Assembly (NCBI GenBank): GCA_034440635.1
Contig: JAOTON010002246.1
Span: 177,001 to 241,000 of the forward strand
Source: Lepas anatifera
Lineage: Eukaryota > Arthropoda > Thecostraca > Lepadidae
Reading direction: 5' to 3'
DNA length: 64,000 bases
The notes below the pieces were generated by a model. It made no database searches. It saw only the letters and a program-made list of their open reading frames with translations, and was not told where the DNA came from. Position 1 is the stretch's first letter. Each line of letters opens with the position of its first letter. The translations under genes were made by a program, and so were the position numbers. This document shows positions 45,995-57,203 of the stretch, in pieces.

Positions 45995-48500
45995 CACATC
46001 TTCTAGAATGTTCTTAAACTTAGATGATTTTGTTTTCCTACCCACAGTTCCACCCAAGGCAGTATAAGCTGTGTGGGATTTTTTACTGAACTGGGTGGGA
46101 TATGGCCAAACTCGGTGGGACGAGTCCCACCTAGTTTATATGTTAGACGAGGCCCTGGATGACGTAGTTTTGCATTTTAGTTTGAACACAACTTTTCATC
46201 AGTGGCACGGCGAAAAAAGCACATCAGCCAAATAAATAAATGACCAAAGTCAACAGCATACATACAGAGCTATCAGTAGACTCGGCATCTTCTTGAAACA
46301 AATATAAAGGATACTGGTCCACTGGAAGATCTAAGAGTGGGGCAAAGGGGCCGTGGCCCCTCCAAAGCCTAAAATAACATATTTTGCCCCGCCCCCAAAA
46401 AAGGACTAGAATTTGGGCAGTGTATCTTTGAAAATAGTATGTTTTTGCGATTTTTTCTTCAATATAGCTCCCCCCGAAACGTTGGTTTCGCCCCTCAAAA
46501 CCCCTCCAAAACTTGTCCTGGATCCGCCTATGCACTGGTCAACGTGCTCAATCTTTGCTTCATAGAACACATTATTTTAGCAGACCACAGCCATTTTTGA
46601 TGATTGTAAGTTGTGGACGAGTGATCTAGAACAAAATTATTTCAATAGGGTGGTGTTCAGTCGTACCTGTACGAGTCTATTTACGCGAGTTTGCATTTGT
46701 CCAACTGGAGCCATTTCTACCGGCTGGCGGGGGCAAGTGGCGCCCCAGTTAACACGCTAAAATGGCCTGCATTTGTTTGCATATATAGCGTAACCCTTCA
46801 CCACCTGGGGTCCGGTCAGAACCCAACCCCTCTTTCGGATTTTCGCAAATGATTCCGAGCCGATTTAAATGAGACGCGCGTTGTTTTGCATGCCTCTCTA
46901 GGATTATCCAAGATGACAACTTATGACCAAAGTCGGCATCAGACCAGGTCAGGCCAACGAGCGATGACGTCATTTCTAAACCCATGTGAGGCAATTCTGT
47001 TCTAGAATGACACTGACAGAACCAGGGTATAACTCGGCTTCTAGAAGAGCTGGATGAAGTTTCTAAACTTCATTCGGGAGTTCTTAAAACGACAAATCTG
47101 AACGCCGTCATCCATTTTCAGGTCAGGTCAATTCACTAGAGGTCACCAAAGGTCATGGTCTTCGATTATGTATTGTATCTTTAACTCCCGAACAAAATAA
47201 AATACAGATATAGATTTGGTATCATAGTAATGGGCATCACCCAAAGATTCGAATGATATACGACATGACCTTGAAACGTCGATTTGACCTTTCAAGTTCA
47301 TGTTGCATATTATTTGAGTTTTTAGGTCAAGACAAACAGATTGGTGCCTTTTGTTTTGTTCTAAGTCCAATGGTTCCCGAGTTATAAGGGATTTCCTAAA
47401 TGTGTCCAGATTTGGCCCATGTTGGCCCGCTGAGACGTCACGGGTCAACGGACACGGTTCAAACTCGGCTGCAGAGAAGGCGGTAGGGCGCTTCTAGTGC
47501 TGTTTAATTTTTCCGGCATGATATAATTGCTTTCACAGCATGTATGCAGCTTCAGCAACGACTTGTGGAAAATGTCGCCGCTGGTGAATTTTTGTGGCTT
47601 CCTGAGGAAATAGTTGATGGATCTGGTTTGAAACCAGTGTTTTGTCCTCCTGACCCTGCATTCTCAAAAAGAAGCGAGTGATTCTGGAAAAGGTAGTTGA
47701 AAAACTCTGGCCAGCTGCTAAATGGTAAAAATGTTGGCGCTATACCCTTCCAGCAAAGACCCAAATAGAACTTTAGAGGCATATGATCATCAGAGTTCCG
47801 ACGCGAGGCGTGAGCGTTATAGCGTGGCCATTGTATACTGATGCAGTGGTCAGGATTGGTAGTCCGGAAGGTGCTTCCAGGAATGACACCCTGACCTAAA
47901 AACCACGCGGCTACTCCGCGCATAACGTGTCAGCGGAGCTGAGTGAGTGGGATTTCCCGGCCGTTGGAGAGACAAACAAGGGCTCTGAAGGGCATCGTTT
48001 GTCGACCTTGACACCCGGGGGATTCCAGGACAGATCGACCAACGCTTACACCACCATGTCTAGTAATAATCTGAAACTTTGTGTCCGGGGTAGTTTTGGG
48101 CCATGAACACGGCTGTGAGAATCTTAGCCCACTCCGACCAACGGTGGCCGAGTTATAGCCCGAGGCATTTTTGGGAGGTCACCTTGTAGACTCATCTTTG
48201 ATGCTTCATAACTCAAAAACACATTGTCTGATTTCCAAGTTTTGTATATCATTGAACTCGTCTTGAACCATATATTATATTGAAAAACGAAGATTTTAAA
48301 TTTTTGACTTAATTCGTTTGACCTTTTCTTTTGTGAACTTTTGGCAGTTGAAATTGGCCTCTCAGATACCTAAAAAATTTTGCTTCATGAATTATATTTT
48401 GATTAAAAAAATGCGTTTTTGCCATGAATTCCCCATTTCTAGCACATAAGATAGGTTTGCAGACGTTTTTTTACCACTGCAATAGTAGCCTTATGTTTAA
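45995..48500. other. Repeat debris, no gene recognised
   Basis: Holds a CAGTGCATAGGCGGATCCAG-type element end read on minus from about 46540 (to about 46315), TTAA/TGACC debris at 46750-47460 and a 123-codon minus ORF (47552-47923) without a recognisable domain. The rest is AT-rich. Confidence 0.35.
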
Positions 48501-49051
48501 CACCGCAGACGAAGCGATTGCGTTTGAAATCGATTGCTTGAAATGAAAATGCATTGTCATTAGGAAATTTTCATCGTGCAAGTGTCAGATTTTATGAAAA
48601 TTAACACGCACCCACACGATGGGGTGAGTAACCGGCCTCCTCAGGTTTCCACAGGTAGTAAAAAAACCATCGCGTAGGGCCACCGTACTTCATCAACCTC
48701 TACCTGGACATTTTTGCAGCTTTTGAAAAAAAAATTAGGTCCGGGTCATATCAGGTCAGGCTGCAAACCCAGGTCAAGCGGCCTAACCTCGAAAAAAACT
48801 TTGGAGATGCACCAGTAAGATCAACCTTAACCTATCGTCCGTAGTTTCACATCACATAGTAAGGTCACCGAGAAAGATAATTGTTCGCAGCAGGATTTCC
48901 ATATCGATAACCTGGGTCAATGTCAGGGTCACGATATGTCCATTAGAAATACATGGGGCAATTGGTAAATTTTGATACCTTACAATAATTGAGAATTGTT
49001 GGGAATTGCGATTGAAGTTTTATTTTTACGCCGTAGTGTCTGGCTTGCCAC

Positions 49052-50775
49052 TAGGGGAGACTGGGGTCAAATGTAACCCGGGGCAATTGTAACACTGGCC
49101 ATATCGTCTAAACTAATCAATGGATCGCGCTTGTGGCACAACCGGAAATGCACAACCAGCTGCTGCCTTTGTTAACGAAGTTTCAACTCGGTGCGGCGGG
49201 TAAGTCAGACGCTGTTTACAATTATGTGTTTTTGAGGGTGTTTTGTAACTTTTGAAATATTTAAAGATGATTAGCTTATTGATAGGTTCGATACGGTACA
49301 GCGGAAACAGTATCAGTGCATAAAGAGTGTTTAATTAGCTACGAAATGAGCATAGAACCTGTCGCCTAGGCCAGCTCATTGACCGGCAATTTTGTGTAGA
49401 ATATTGCGCGTTGTGATGGGGACAATTGTAACATTTCTCTTGGGGTCAAAAGTAACAATGTTATAATTGACCCCTATGGCCTTACAACGTATTAAACTTG
49501 CTTCTACTGCACAAATGCAGTAGCAACTAGGTTAGTTATTTTCTGATCAGGTGCGCACCCAAGATGTTCGTTGGGGGGGCTGGCGAGGGTACGTCAGGCC
49601 GATGAAGGGGCGCACTTGTTTACCCAAAGGGACCAATCATCATATCTCGGGGGGAGCGATGAACTGTTTGCTTCGCAGACATAGTGTCAACTGTTTTTGG
49701 GAGGAGGCGCTTTACGCGTCGGAGGGGGGCAGGCCTGGATCCAGGCCGACTGTTGGGGGCATAGCAGCCTAAAATCGAAAAAAACATGGATTTTGAAGAA
49801 AATCGACAAAAATCGGGCGATTTGGGGCAATTGCCCTGTTTGCCCCCTGGATCCTACAGTGGGGAGGGGAAGGATGGAGTGCGGACCCGCTGCCCCCTGG
49901 GTGCGATACTGTTTATGATAATCACATTGTTTTCCAATGATATGTTTGTTCGTAGGTTGGTATATATTTCGGAAAAATTGCAATGTGGGCTGCCCTTTAT
50001 AATATTTCTTATATTGAAAAATTAACGATGATAATTCGGGTTTAAGGGCACGTCAGCTGCTAAGGCTAAATGTGCCCAGTTCGAAAAATTAACGAGATTT
50101 CAGTCAAATTATAAATATATTTTTGTAGGTAGTCAGTTCAATAGGCCAAATGTGCCCAAAATAACACGCTTTTGGTTCTAGAAAGGGTCATTACTTTTCG
50201 GCAACAAGTCTAAGATTTACCGACCGGAATGATAAATAAATTTTTGCAAACATTTTGAATGCAGTTTATTCAGGTCATTTATAGGGATTATTCAAATCAC
50301 CGGTATTCGTTTTTGTGTTCATATTTCTAAAAAAACTGCATCGGCTGTTTTCAAACAAATGTCTCTCACTTTCAGAGAATGCCTCGTTTTGGACCACGCA
50401 CCACCGAGCGCGGGACTCGACTGGAGACGGTCCATGAAGCTAAAGTGAAGGCTGAAGATGCAGAACTGTTCGCATTAGGATGTTTTTGTGGTATAAATAA
50501 ATCGTTGGAAGTTCGTACGGCTTGAACTTGGTACAATTGACCACCGGTGCTGTTACAATTGCCCCTCACGTGGGGTCAATTGTAACAGCTGATGTAAATT
50601 TTTAGAAGTGAAATTTTGACCCCTAATTTGTTTCATTTTGAAATATTTCTACGCCTGTCACATTGCAAAATCTTCAAAGTTGATGAAAATATAGTTAAAA
50701 ATGCTCTAACTCAAAGCACTATTTCTCCAGAACCAGAAGTGTGAAATTTGTTACAATCGACCCCAGTCTCCCCTA
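49052..50775. mobile_element. TIR element with ends TAGGGGAGACTGGGGTC
   Basis: 1.7 kb. The left end TAGGGGAGACTGGGGTC and right end GACCCCAGTCTCCCCTA are perfect inverted repeats; both are followed by GGTCAAATGTAAC/GTTACAATTGACCCC text. A G-rich MITE-like segment is inserted at about 49550-49910. No transposase recognised. Relative of 8473-11237. Confidence 0.75.
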
Positions 50776-52589
50776 CAATCTGATCAATCTTAGTTGTACC
50801 ATGCAGATCTAAGCCTGACTCTAGGTCAAAGCAGGTCAATTTTGAAATTTGACCAGACAAGATTATAAGATATATAATCCACGGCGCGCCCACACCGTCA
50901 AGATATCTAATCAGAACGGGCTCGACAAGAGCATTCCAAAGGTGCTGAAATTTGTTCTACGGCTCTGCTTTGTCAGCTATTATGCCACAACATTTAGGTT
51001 TCCAATGTGTTCCTGTAAGGAATATTTTGACCTCGAGTGACCTCAAAGGTGACCCGACCAAATGATTGTATGGAACATTGTCAGTAGAGATTAAAATGGG
51101 CTATTTAGCGCCGTCACTCCCAGGACAATGTTCATTCTCTACATAGTTTACTGAACAGCAGAGATGACCAACATTTAGGTCAAGGAGCCTGTGTGGTATC
51201 AGATGGCTCCAAACACAGCACTGCGATGGCTCGTGTTTTTTCAGAACTTATGCCAGGAGTATGAAAGCGAGAGAAATGACTGAAAAATTTACATCCCGTG
51301 ACGGAGAGCTGTGCTGCACAATGAAAAATATATTTAACTTCATCAAATGGTGCCACCATGCACACAATTCTAAAGCAATGCAAAGGTTTAACTCCAGTGC
51401 AAAAGCTGTATCGAAGCAAAATTCAATTATGTGAATGAAGCGTTTTTACTACTTTTCACAGCAAGGGCACCTGTGACTATATCAAGAGCACGGCCAAACC
51501 GGCAACATATCACGATGGTTTAAAAAGTTCATTGAATGGTCAAATATGTGATGCCAAAGGTACGCATGCTTTTCTTACGCACACATTTTTCAGCACGATT
51601 AAGTTCTTGTACATTCCACAATCAAGCATAGCCAATGTTGCCACACAGCTCCATAATTTGCATAGAATACCAGCGGTAAATAAGACATCCATCACTGTTC
51701 ATGAAATCTCTACCAACAAAGAAAGAGAGGTTCGGGTTTCGTATAACTATGTTCAAATTTAGTCATGGCGCATGACCAATGCAATGGTAATATTAAAAAT
51801 TGCTGGTATAAATTATTTGGCTCAAGTAATGAGTGATCTGACGGCTATCATTGCAGGTGAATGAATGCGTTTATGTAGGACAAAGTCGGTGTCAGTGTTG
51901 AAGTCATCTCAGTGCATTCCGTTATTATTCAATGATTATACAAGGCACCAGAAATGTGGAATCGTATCTATTCGTGGGTGCCCAACCATCTCCAATCAAG
52001 CTTTGAAACAGTGGTAAAAGTGATAAAACATCCTTTAAATATTATCTTTTTATTTCAAATACTACTTGGTTCAATGCAATTCAACCGGCTTGTGAGAGGG
52101 CTAAAACAGATGATACATTTTGCTATTTATTTTCACGTGGCGGCTCTCGATATTTTTTCACATTTTCCCACCCAAATCATTAAAAAAACACCAATCAAAA
52201 GCCTTTTAAAGAAACGTTTGAACTGGGATGCGTATCGACTATGAAATGATCTCATTTTGAACTTCTTGTGTGACACAACCTGTTCAAGTGACCAAGTCGA
52301 ATACGTTATGATTTCAGGACAACATTTTTTTCGCATATATGAGCAGATTCAAATTACTCCCTGGGAATGAAAGCCTTTCAGATACTTTTTTGCCATTGTA
52401 CGAATCCTCTCAAACGTATGCTGTGTTGCACTGGGTCACCTTGTATCGATACTATTTTTCCATCTCGGGGACCGACGTAATCACATGAGTTGGTGGTTAT
52501 AGGATAAGTAATACTTTTTTCAATTATTGATAAATTCGCGACATCTTTGTAAATTTTCGTTTAAGGGGGCAAGGCTAAATAACCCATTA
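50776..52589. other. AT-rich element interior, possible decayed ORF
   Basis: Between 51180 and 52250 plus-strand text is intermittently open (76 codons at 51532, 96 at 51954) with frame changes between blocks, as in a decayed transposon gene. I do not recognise the protein. Confidence 0.3.
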
Positions 52590-52800
52590 AGTTCCTTTGC
52601 CCTCGTCTCCCTCAAAACAATGGATCTTTTTTCGATCACTTTTAATGGCTGCTATTTTTCTTTATTATAAATCATGTTTAAGTTGTTGCCAGTTCAGTTT
52701 TAGGACTCGGAGTCTCACTAGAGTCACCAAGGAGCTTTTCACGGAGACACCGACCCCGCCACCCGAACGAGCAACTCCCACAATGAAGGGTTTATTAAGG
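52590..52800 (-). pseudogene. Decayed transposon ORF fragment, second copy
   Basis: Read on minus, GGTGTCTCCGTGAAAAGCTC and the SETPSPKTELATT-coding stretch match 43895-43975. It then hits a stop and diverges. Same unidentified family. Confidence 0.45.
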
Positions 52801-52822
52801 AACCAAAGTTGAGCGTCCCACA

Positions 52823-53190
52823 AAGCACAGGGACGGCCGCCTATCTCAGGTCACCAGTGGCGGATCCAGGGGGGGGCAAAAAGGCATTAGCCCCCCAAAC
52901 GGAAAAGCTCGTGGAAAAAAACTATGTGTTTGCCCCCCCCGAAAGCGGTCGACCTCATTTATGCCCTGACTCCTTCTTAAGTTTATAAGCAAGATTTTGT
53001 GCGCTTTAACTTTCAACTTCAAACAGATCCGGTCAAGTCTGGGCAAATATTGGGTCTTTGATAGCAAAAAAAGTATCTTGAGCCCATATTTTTCACCCCG
53101 TGATGTTTTTTTGCTTTTCTACTTTGGTTTGCCCTTCCCAAACCAATCGGCTAGATCCGTCACTGCAGGTCATCCTCTCACCTGTCAGTT
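52823..53190 (-). mobile_element. tRNA-derived SINE, copy 2 (3' part), split by a MITE
   Basis: 52823-52854 plus 53166-53190 read together in reverse match 42755-42815 (ACAGGGAC...CTCAGGTCAC, then CCTCTCAC...GTCAGTTGCCAGC). The MITE at 52855-53165 interrupts it. Confidence 0.7.
52855..53165. mobile_element. hAT-type MITE inserted in a SINE
   Basis: 311 bp from CAGTGGCGGATCCAGG to GCTAGATCCGTCACTG. Flanks CAGGTCAC (52847-52854) and CAGGTCAT (53166-53173) form an 8-bp target duplication with one change. The uninterrupted SINE at 42.7 kb has the octamer once, acting as a paralogous empty site. Related ends (GGCGGATCCAGG) are at 63355, 63530 and 63740. Confidence 0.85.
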
Positions 53191-53482
53191 GCCAGCACTT
53201 TACGGTATTTACGGTACCTACCAGCTGCCAGTTAACCTAAATTATGTTTCCAGAAGTTGCAAATATGTCGGGTAAGAGGTAGATGAAGTACGGTGGCGCT
53301 GCGCGATGCTGTTTTTTTACTAACTGTGGAAACCTGAGGAGGCCGGTTACCCGCCCCTTCGTGTGGGTGCGTGTTAATTTTCATAAACTCTGACACTTGC
53401 ACTATGAAAATTTCGCAAGGGCATTGCGATATCATTGTAAGCAACTGATTTCAAAAGCAATCGCTTTGTTTTCAGTATGAAA

Positions 53483-53926
53483 GGAAATGTGGCACATTCT
53501 TAATGTGATTTTAACTGAGATAGCCAAGTTGTAAAGCAAGTCGGAAAGCCCGGTACTCAATATATAATTTGTCTTGGAACTCGATATTTCTGTAGAAAAC
53601 AGCTAAAACCTACCTGCAATGTACCCCTTATGTACCCTTAGCAGCAGGTCACAGTTGTCATGGCTGTTGGTGTGACGACATATGCTGATGTCACGATGAG
53701 CATCAGCCAATCGAAATCCTTTGAAGCGTTTCAATTATGGAAGTGGTTGCTAGATCATGACATCATCCACAGGCGGATATTTATTTCTTTTCCTAGAGGA
53801 GTATTTTAAAAATCAAAATATTGAGCTTATTGTACATTTTTCAGAGAAATCGTGGGCGGTTTCATTATTTTCGGCTAAAAGTACGCCTAATTACACTAAA
53901 TTCCAGGATTCGACCAAGGTGCCACA
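53483..53926. mobile_element. MITE, GGAATGTGGCACCTT family, copy 4
   Basis: Left end GGAAATGTGGCACATTC, right end CCAAGGTGCCACA, where another G-rich element (CATAGGCGTAGGAACCGG) begins. Interior aligns with copies at 10.5 and 40.8 kb. Confidence 0.75.
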
Positions 53927-54059
53927 CATAGGCGTAGGAACCGGGGGGGGCCAGGGGGTCACTGGCCCCCCCCACTTTTCTGTGATGGGCCCCCGCAACG
54001 GAGATAAGAATATCAACAACTGTAATATCAAGCAAGAAACTCAAACTGGCCCGATAGCT

Positions 54060-55520
54060 TACCCTGGAACCCCGTTAAACTTACCTGTGCCCCTAAACTA
54101 AGTTAAGGTCCTATGGGTCGATTTTAAGGTCCCCTGAGATTCTTGGGACCCCTGAACTGGCCTCTGATGCCATACGAGCTAATCTGGGCCCCTTGAGCTG
54201 AACTGAGCGCCCCTGAGATGGTTTGGGCAGCATGAACTGTTCTAGGATGCCTAAACTGAGCTAGGAGCCGTGACCTTGAACAGGGCCCAGTGAGTTGGCC
54301 AGACCCTATATCCACCGACCTGGGGGGGGGGCTAAGCTGAGCTTGGACCGTAAAGTTAAGATTGTCCCTTGAGCTAATCTGGATCCCCTGTGATGCACAG
54401 AAGACCCTAAACTTATCTGAGGCCCCGCCACAGTAATAGGACCCTTGCCCTGAAATTGGGTTAAAAGCTTTAATTGAAACCCTGAACTGTTCTGAAACTC
54501 CATATATGCCGACAAGGGGCCCCTGGATGATCCGGGCCCTTAAGATAATCTGGTCATCAGAGCTAATATGGGCCTCTGTGTTGAACTGAGAGCCCCTGAG
54601 ATGGTCTGGGACCCCCTATAAGGCTTTACAGCCACTGAACTGGCGGCCGTGAGCTTGGATGGCCCATTGAGATGTTCTGACAGTGGCGTAGCCAGCGGAG
54701 GGGGTCCCTGGGGTCCGCGAACCCCCTTGGGCTGACCTTATGCACCAAAAACACGGGAAATTGATCTCGGGGGCCACCTGAGCTTGGTCTCGGGGGAGGG
54801 GCCTTCCGAGCTTGGTCTCAGGAGGTCCCCGATAATCGGTATCGAGGGCTCCAGAGTACCGAATACATTGATGTATTGATCTTGGGGGACCCTGTGCTCA
54901 GTCTCAGTGGGTCCCGAGCTTGGCCTCAGGGCCCCCGAGCTCGTTCTCAGGGCCCCTCCCCCCGAGCTTGGTCGCACGGGCCTTTCGATCTTGGTCTCAC
55001 GGGCCTTTCGATTTTGGTCTCAGGGGCCCCCGAGCTTGGTCTCAGGGCCCCCGAGCTTGGTCACAGGGGCCCCGAGCTTTGCGTCTGGGGGCCCTTCGAG
55101 CTTGGTCTCAGGGAGCTCCCGAGCTTGGTCTCAGGGGGCTCTTCGAGTTTGGTCTCAGGGCCCCCGAGCTTGGTCTCAGGGGGCCTCCGAGCTTGGTGTC
55201 AGGGAGCCCTCCGAGCTTGGTCTCAGATAACCCCGAGCTTGGTCTCAGGGGTGCCCCCAAGCTTGGTCTCAGGCCCCCTCTCCCCGACCTTAGTGTCAGG
55301 GGCCCCGAGCTTTGTCTCAGGGAGCTCCCGAGGTTGGTCTCAGGGGGCCCTTCGAGTTTGGTCTCAGGGCCCCGAGCTTGGTCTCAGGGGCCCCCGAGCT
55401 TGGTATCAGGGAGCCCTCAGACCATCCAGAGCAAATCTGGGGGGCCCAACAATTAGTATCAGAGGTGCTGCCGATAACTAATCTCAGGAGCCCCGAGAGA
55501 TTCTCAGGGGCCCCCAGTTT
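54060..55520. repeat. Degenerate 20-26 bp repeat field (GAGCTTGGTCTCAGGGGGCC type)
   Basis: 54060-54680 consists of GAGCTGATCTGGGCCCC-like units (opposite orientation to 24.7-28.4 kb). After a hAT-like end CAGTGGCGTAGCCAG at 54681, 54770-55520 is an array of about 30 irregular units GAGCTTGGTCTCAGGGGCCC. The Ser/Gly/Leu ORFs (201, 178 and 107 codons) are repeat shadows. Confidence 0.8.
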
Positions 55521-56204
55521 TGATCAAGAGGCGCCGTGAATCGGTGTCAGAGACCCCCTGAGATCTAATCGGGAGAGCGGCCGAAAATAAGCTTTGTGAG
55601 TGCCGCCAAATGTTGGTCTTAGGTGGCCCCAAACCTCAAATAAAAATTTTCAAAATCATATGCCTCAGAAAAAATGTATATGCCCCTATTGCGTACTAAA
55701 AAAGACGAATTGAAACATGTCGATCAGGCATCATTATCGAAGGAAAGGCAAAAATTAATCTAATTATACCATAAGAGCAAATCAAACAGGGAATTTGGCA
55801 CTTCAGCCAATTTTTAATCCATTAGCTTAACACTAATAACTACATTCCTAAATATTCTGAAATAAGCAGCTTTCAAATATTTTCGTAGGAAACCAGACAA
55901 ACAAGGGTAATGACAGAAAGTAATGGGCATAATCCCAAAAAGAAAACTAGGTATGCAAGGTTGAAAATAACAATAACAGAGTGAGCCAAGGTGATAGATA
56001 TCTTGGGCGCCTTTGTCTTGGCAATTTGTTCGTTTACTAGATAGCAAGGGTAAGGAAGTAACTGGATCTCAACAGGATCTGTCACCCTCAGGGGACCGAT
56101 CTTCACTTGCCGGATTCGTCCGGCAAGTAAAGATTGGAGCAACGGGGTGTGACGCGCCCGGGGCCCCAGTCAGCCCTGGGAGGCACTTTGTCGCATCGCC
56201 GCGG
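55521..56204. other. AT-rich spacer, no gene recognised
   Basis: Contains a short perfect hairpin CTTGCCGGA/TCCGGCAAG at about 56107-56129 just before the GC-rich 5' region of the retrotransposon, and no supported gene. Confidence 0.35.
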
Positions 56205-57203
56205 ATACATCTTTTCTAGCCCTCCGGCGGCCGCCGCCTCTTCGACTTCGGTCGGTTAGAGTCGGCGTCTGTTGTCGGTGGCTCTGGTGATGAGGTCCCC
56301 GGCGATGCTAATGGCTGCCTTACGGGCCCTTTGTTACCTGGTCGGTAACCGTATTGGATCGGGTCAGCTCTGTCCTGCGCCTCCCAGTATGTACCTCCTA
56401 TTTGTTTTTGTTTTCTTATTTTGTTGATTATTTTTAGTTCCTGTCTTCTTTTTACGCTTTAGTTATTGGTTCCACAGTTATTTGCCTTCTTCGGGATTTT
56501 ATGGGTGTAAGGCGCCCACTCGAGGCCTATCTCGAGCCCCGGCGACGAGGTTGACGGGATCCTGGGGGGTTGAGGTCCCCTCGGGCGGGTCAGTCCCGAG
56601 GGCTCCAACACGCCCCCTTTGGCCCAGATATCTCGATCCAACCGGGGGTAAGCCGTCCGTAGGCTGCCGCGGGCGGCCTAGCTACGCGGCAGTGTCTACG
56701 GGCACTGTCGCTCGGTCCAGCTGGGCAGGGGGATTATGTTTCGGGCGTGCTGCGCGGCGCCCTTCGCGGTGGGGACTGTGACAGTTCTTGCGTGGCGCGA
56801 CGTGGGCCGGGGTTTCGGAAACCGTCGATTTGCGAGACTCCGGCCTGTTGCGCGCGCCTGGTGAACCGCAGTCTCCGCTGGAGTGAGGGCTGCCGCGTTT
56901 TGCTTCCTCCCGACTCATGGCCCTGCCGGCCCACTGGGCTGATGGCGTCAAGGGGGTGGGTGCGTTCTGATCGGAGGGGCTGTGTGAGTATCTCTCGCCC
57001 CTCTGAGATGGGCGCACCTACCCCCGTAGGCACTGTACCAACCCCCGGGCCCAGCTATTGACAGCTGGCAACCCGGGGGGCCGAAGGTAAATTCTTTTTC
57101 AACGGCTGCACCTAATCCACGCTCTTCCGGATTGACCTCAGACACTACGACCCCCGCTCCGAACTTGACCACCGCTGTTACTGCTCCTGATACCGCTGAT
57201 ACG

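Larger units (their letters stand above)
48510..53475. repeat. Large palindrome, arms at about 48510-48690 and 53310-53475
   Basis: The arms pair as inverted copies, including outer text GTGTCAGATTTTATGAAAATT against AATTTTCATAAACTCTGACAC and inner TTAACACGCACCCACACGA / TCGTGTGGGTGCGTGTTAA, then CCTCCTCAGGTTTCCACAG and its complement. The TTAA sites are at 48601 and 53374. Because pairing continues outside TTAA, the true element border is farther out, or the palindrome arose by duplication. Inside are another TIR element, a SINE and decayed ORFs. Confidence 0.75.

Noticed and set aside
47552..47923. 123-codon minus ORF as a gene
   Set aside because: No recognisable domain, signal peptide or splice partner; it lies among repeat debris. 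Kept only as a note.
54876..55539. Ser/Gly/Leu-rich ORFs of 107-201 codons
   Set aside because: Translations of the GAGCTTGGTCTCAGG repeat; units are irregular and no frame is kept.
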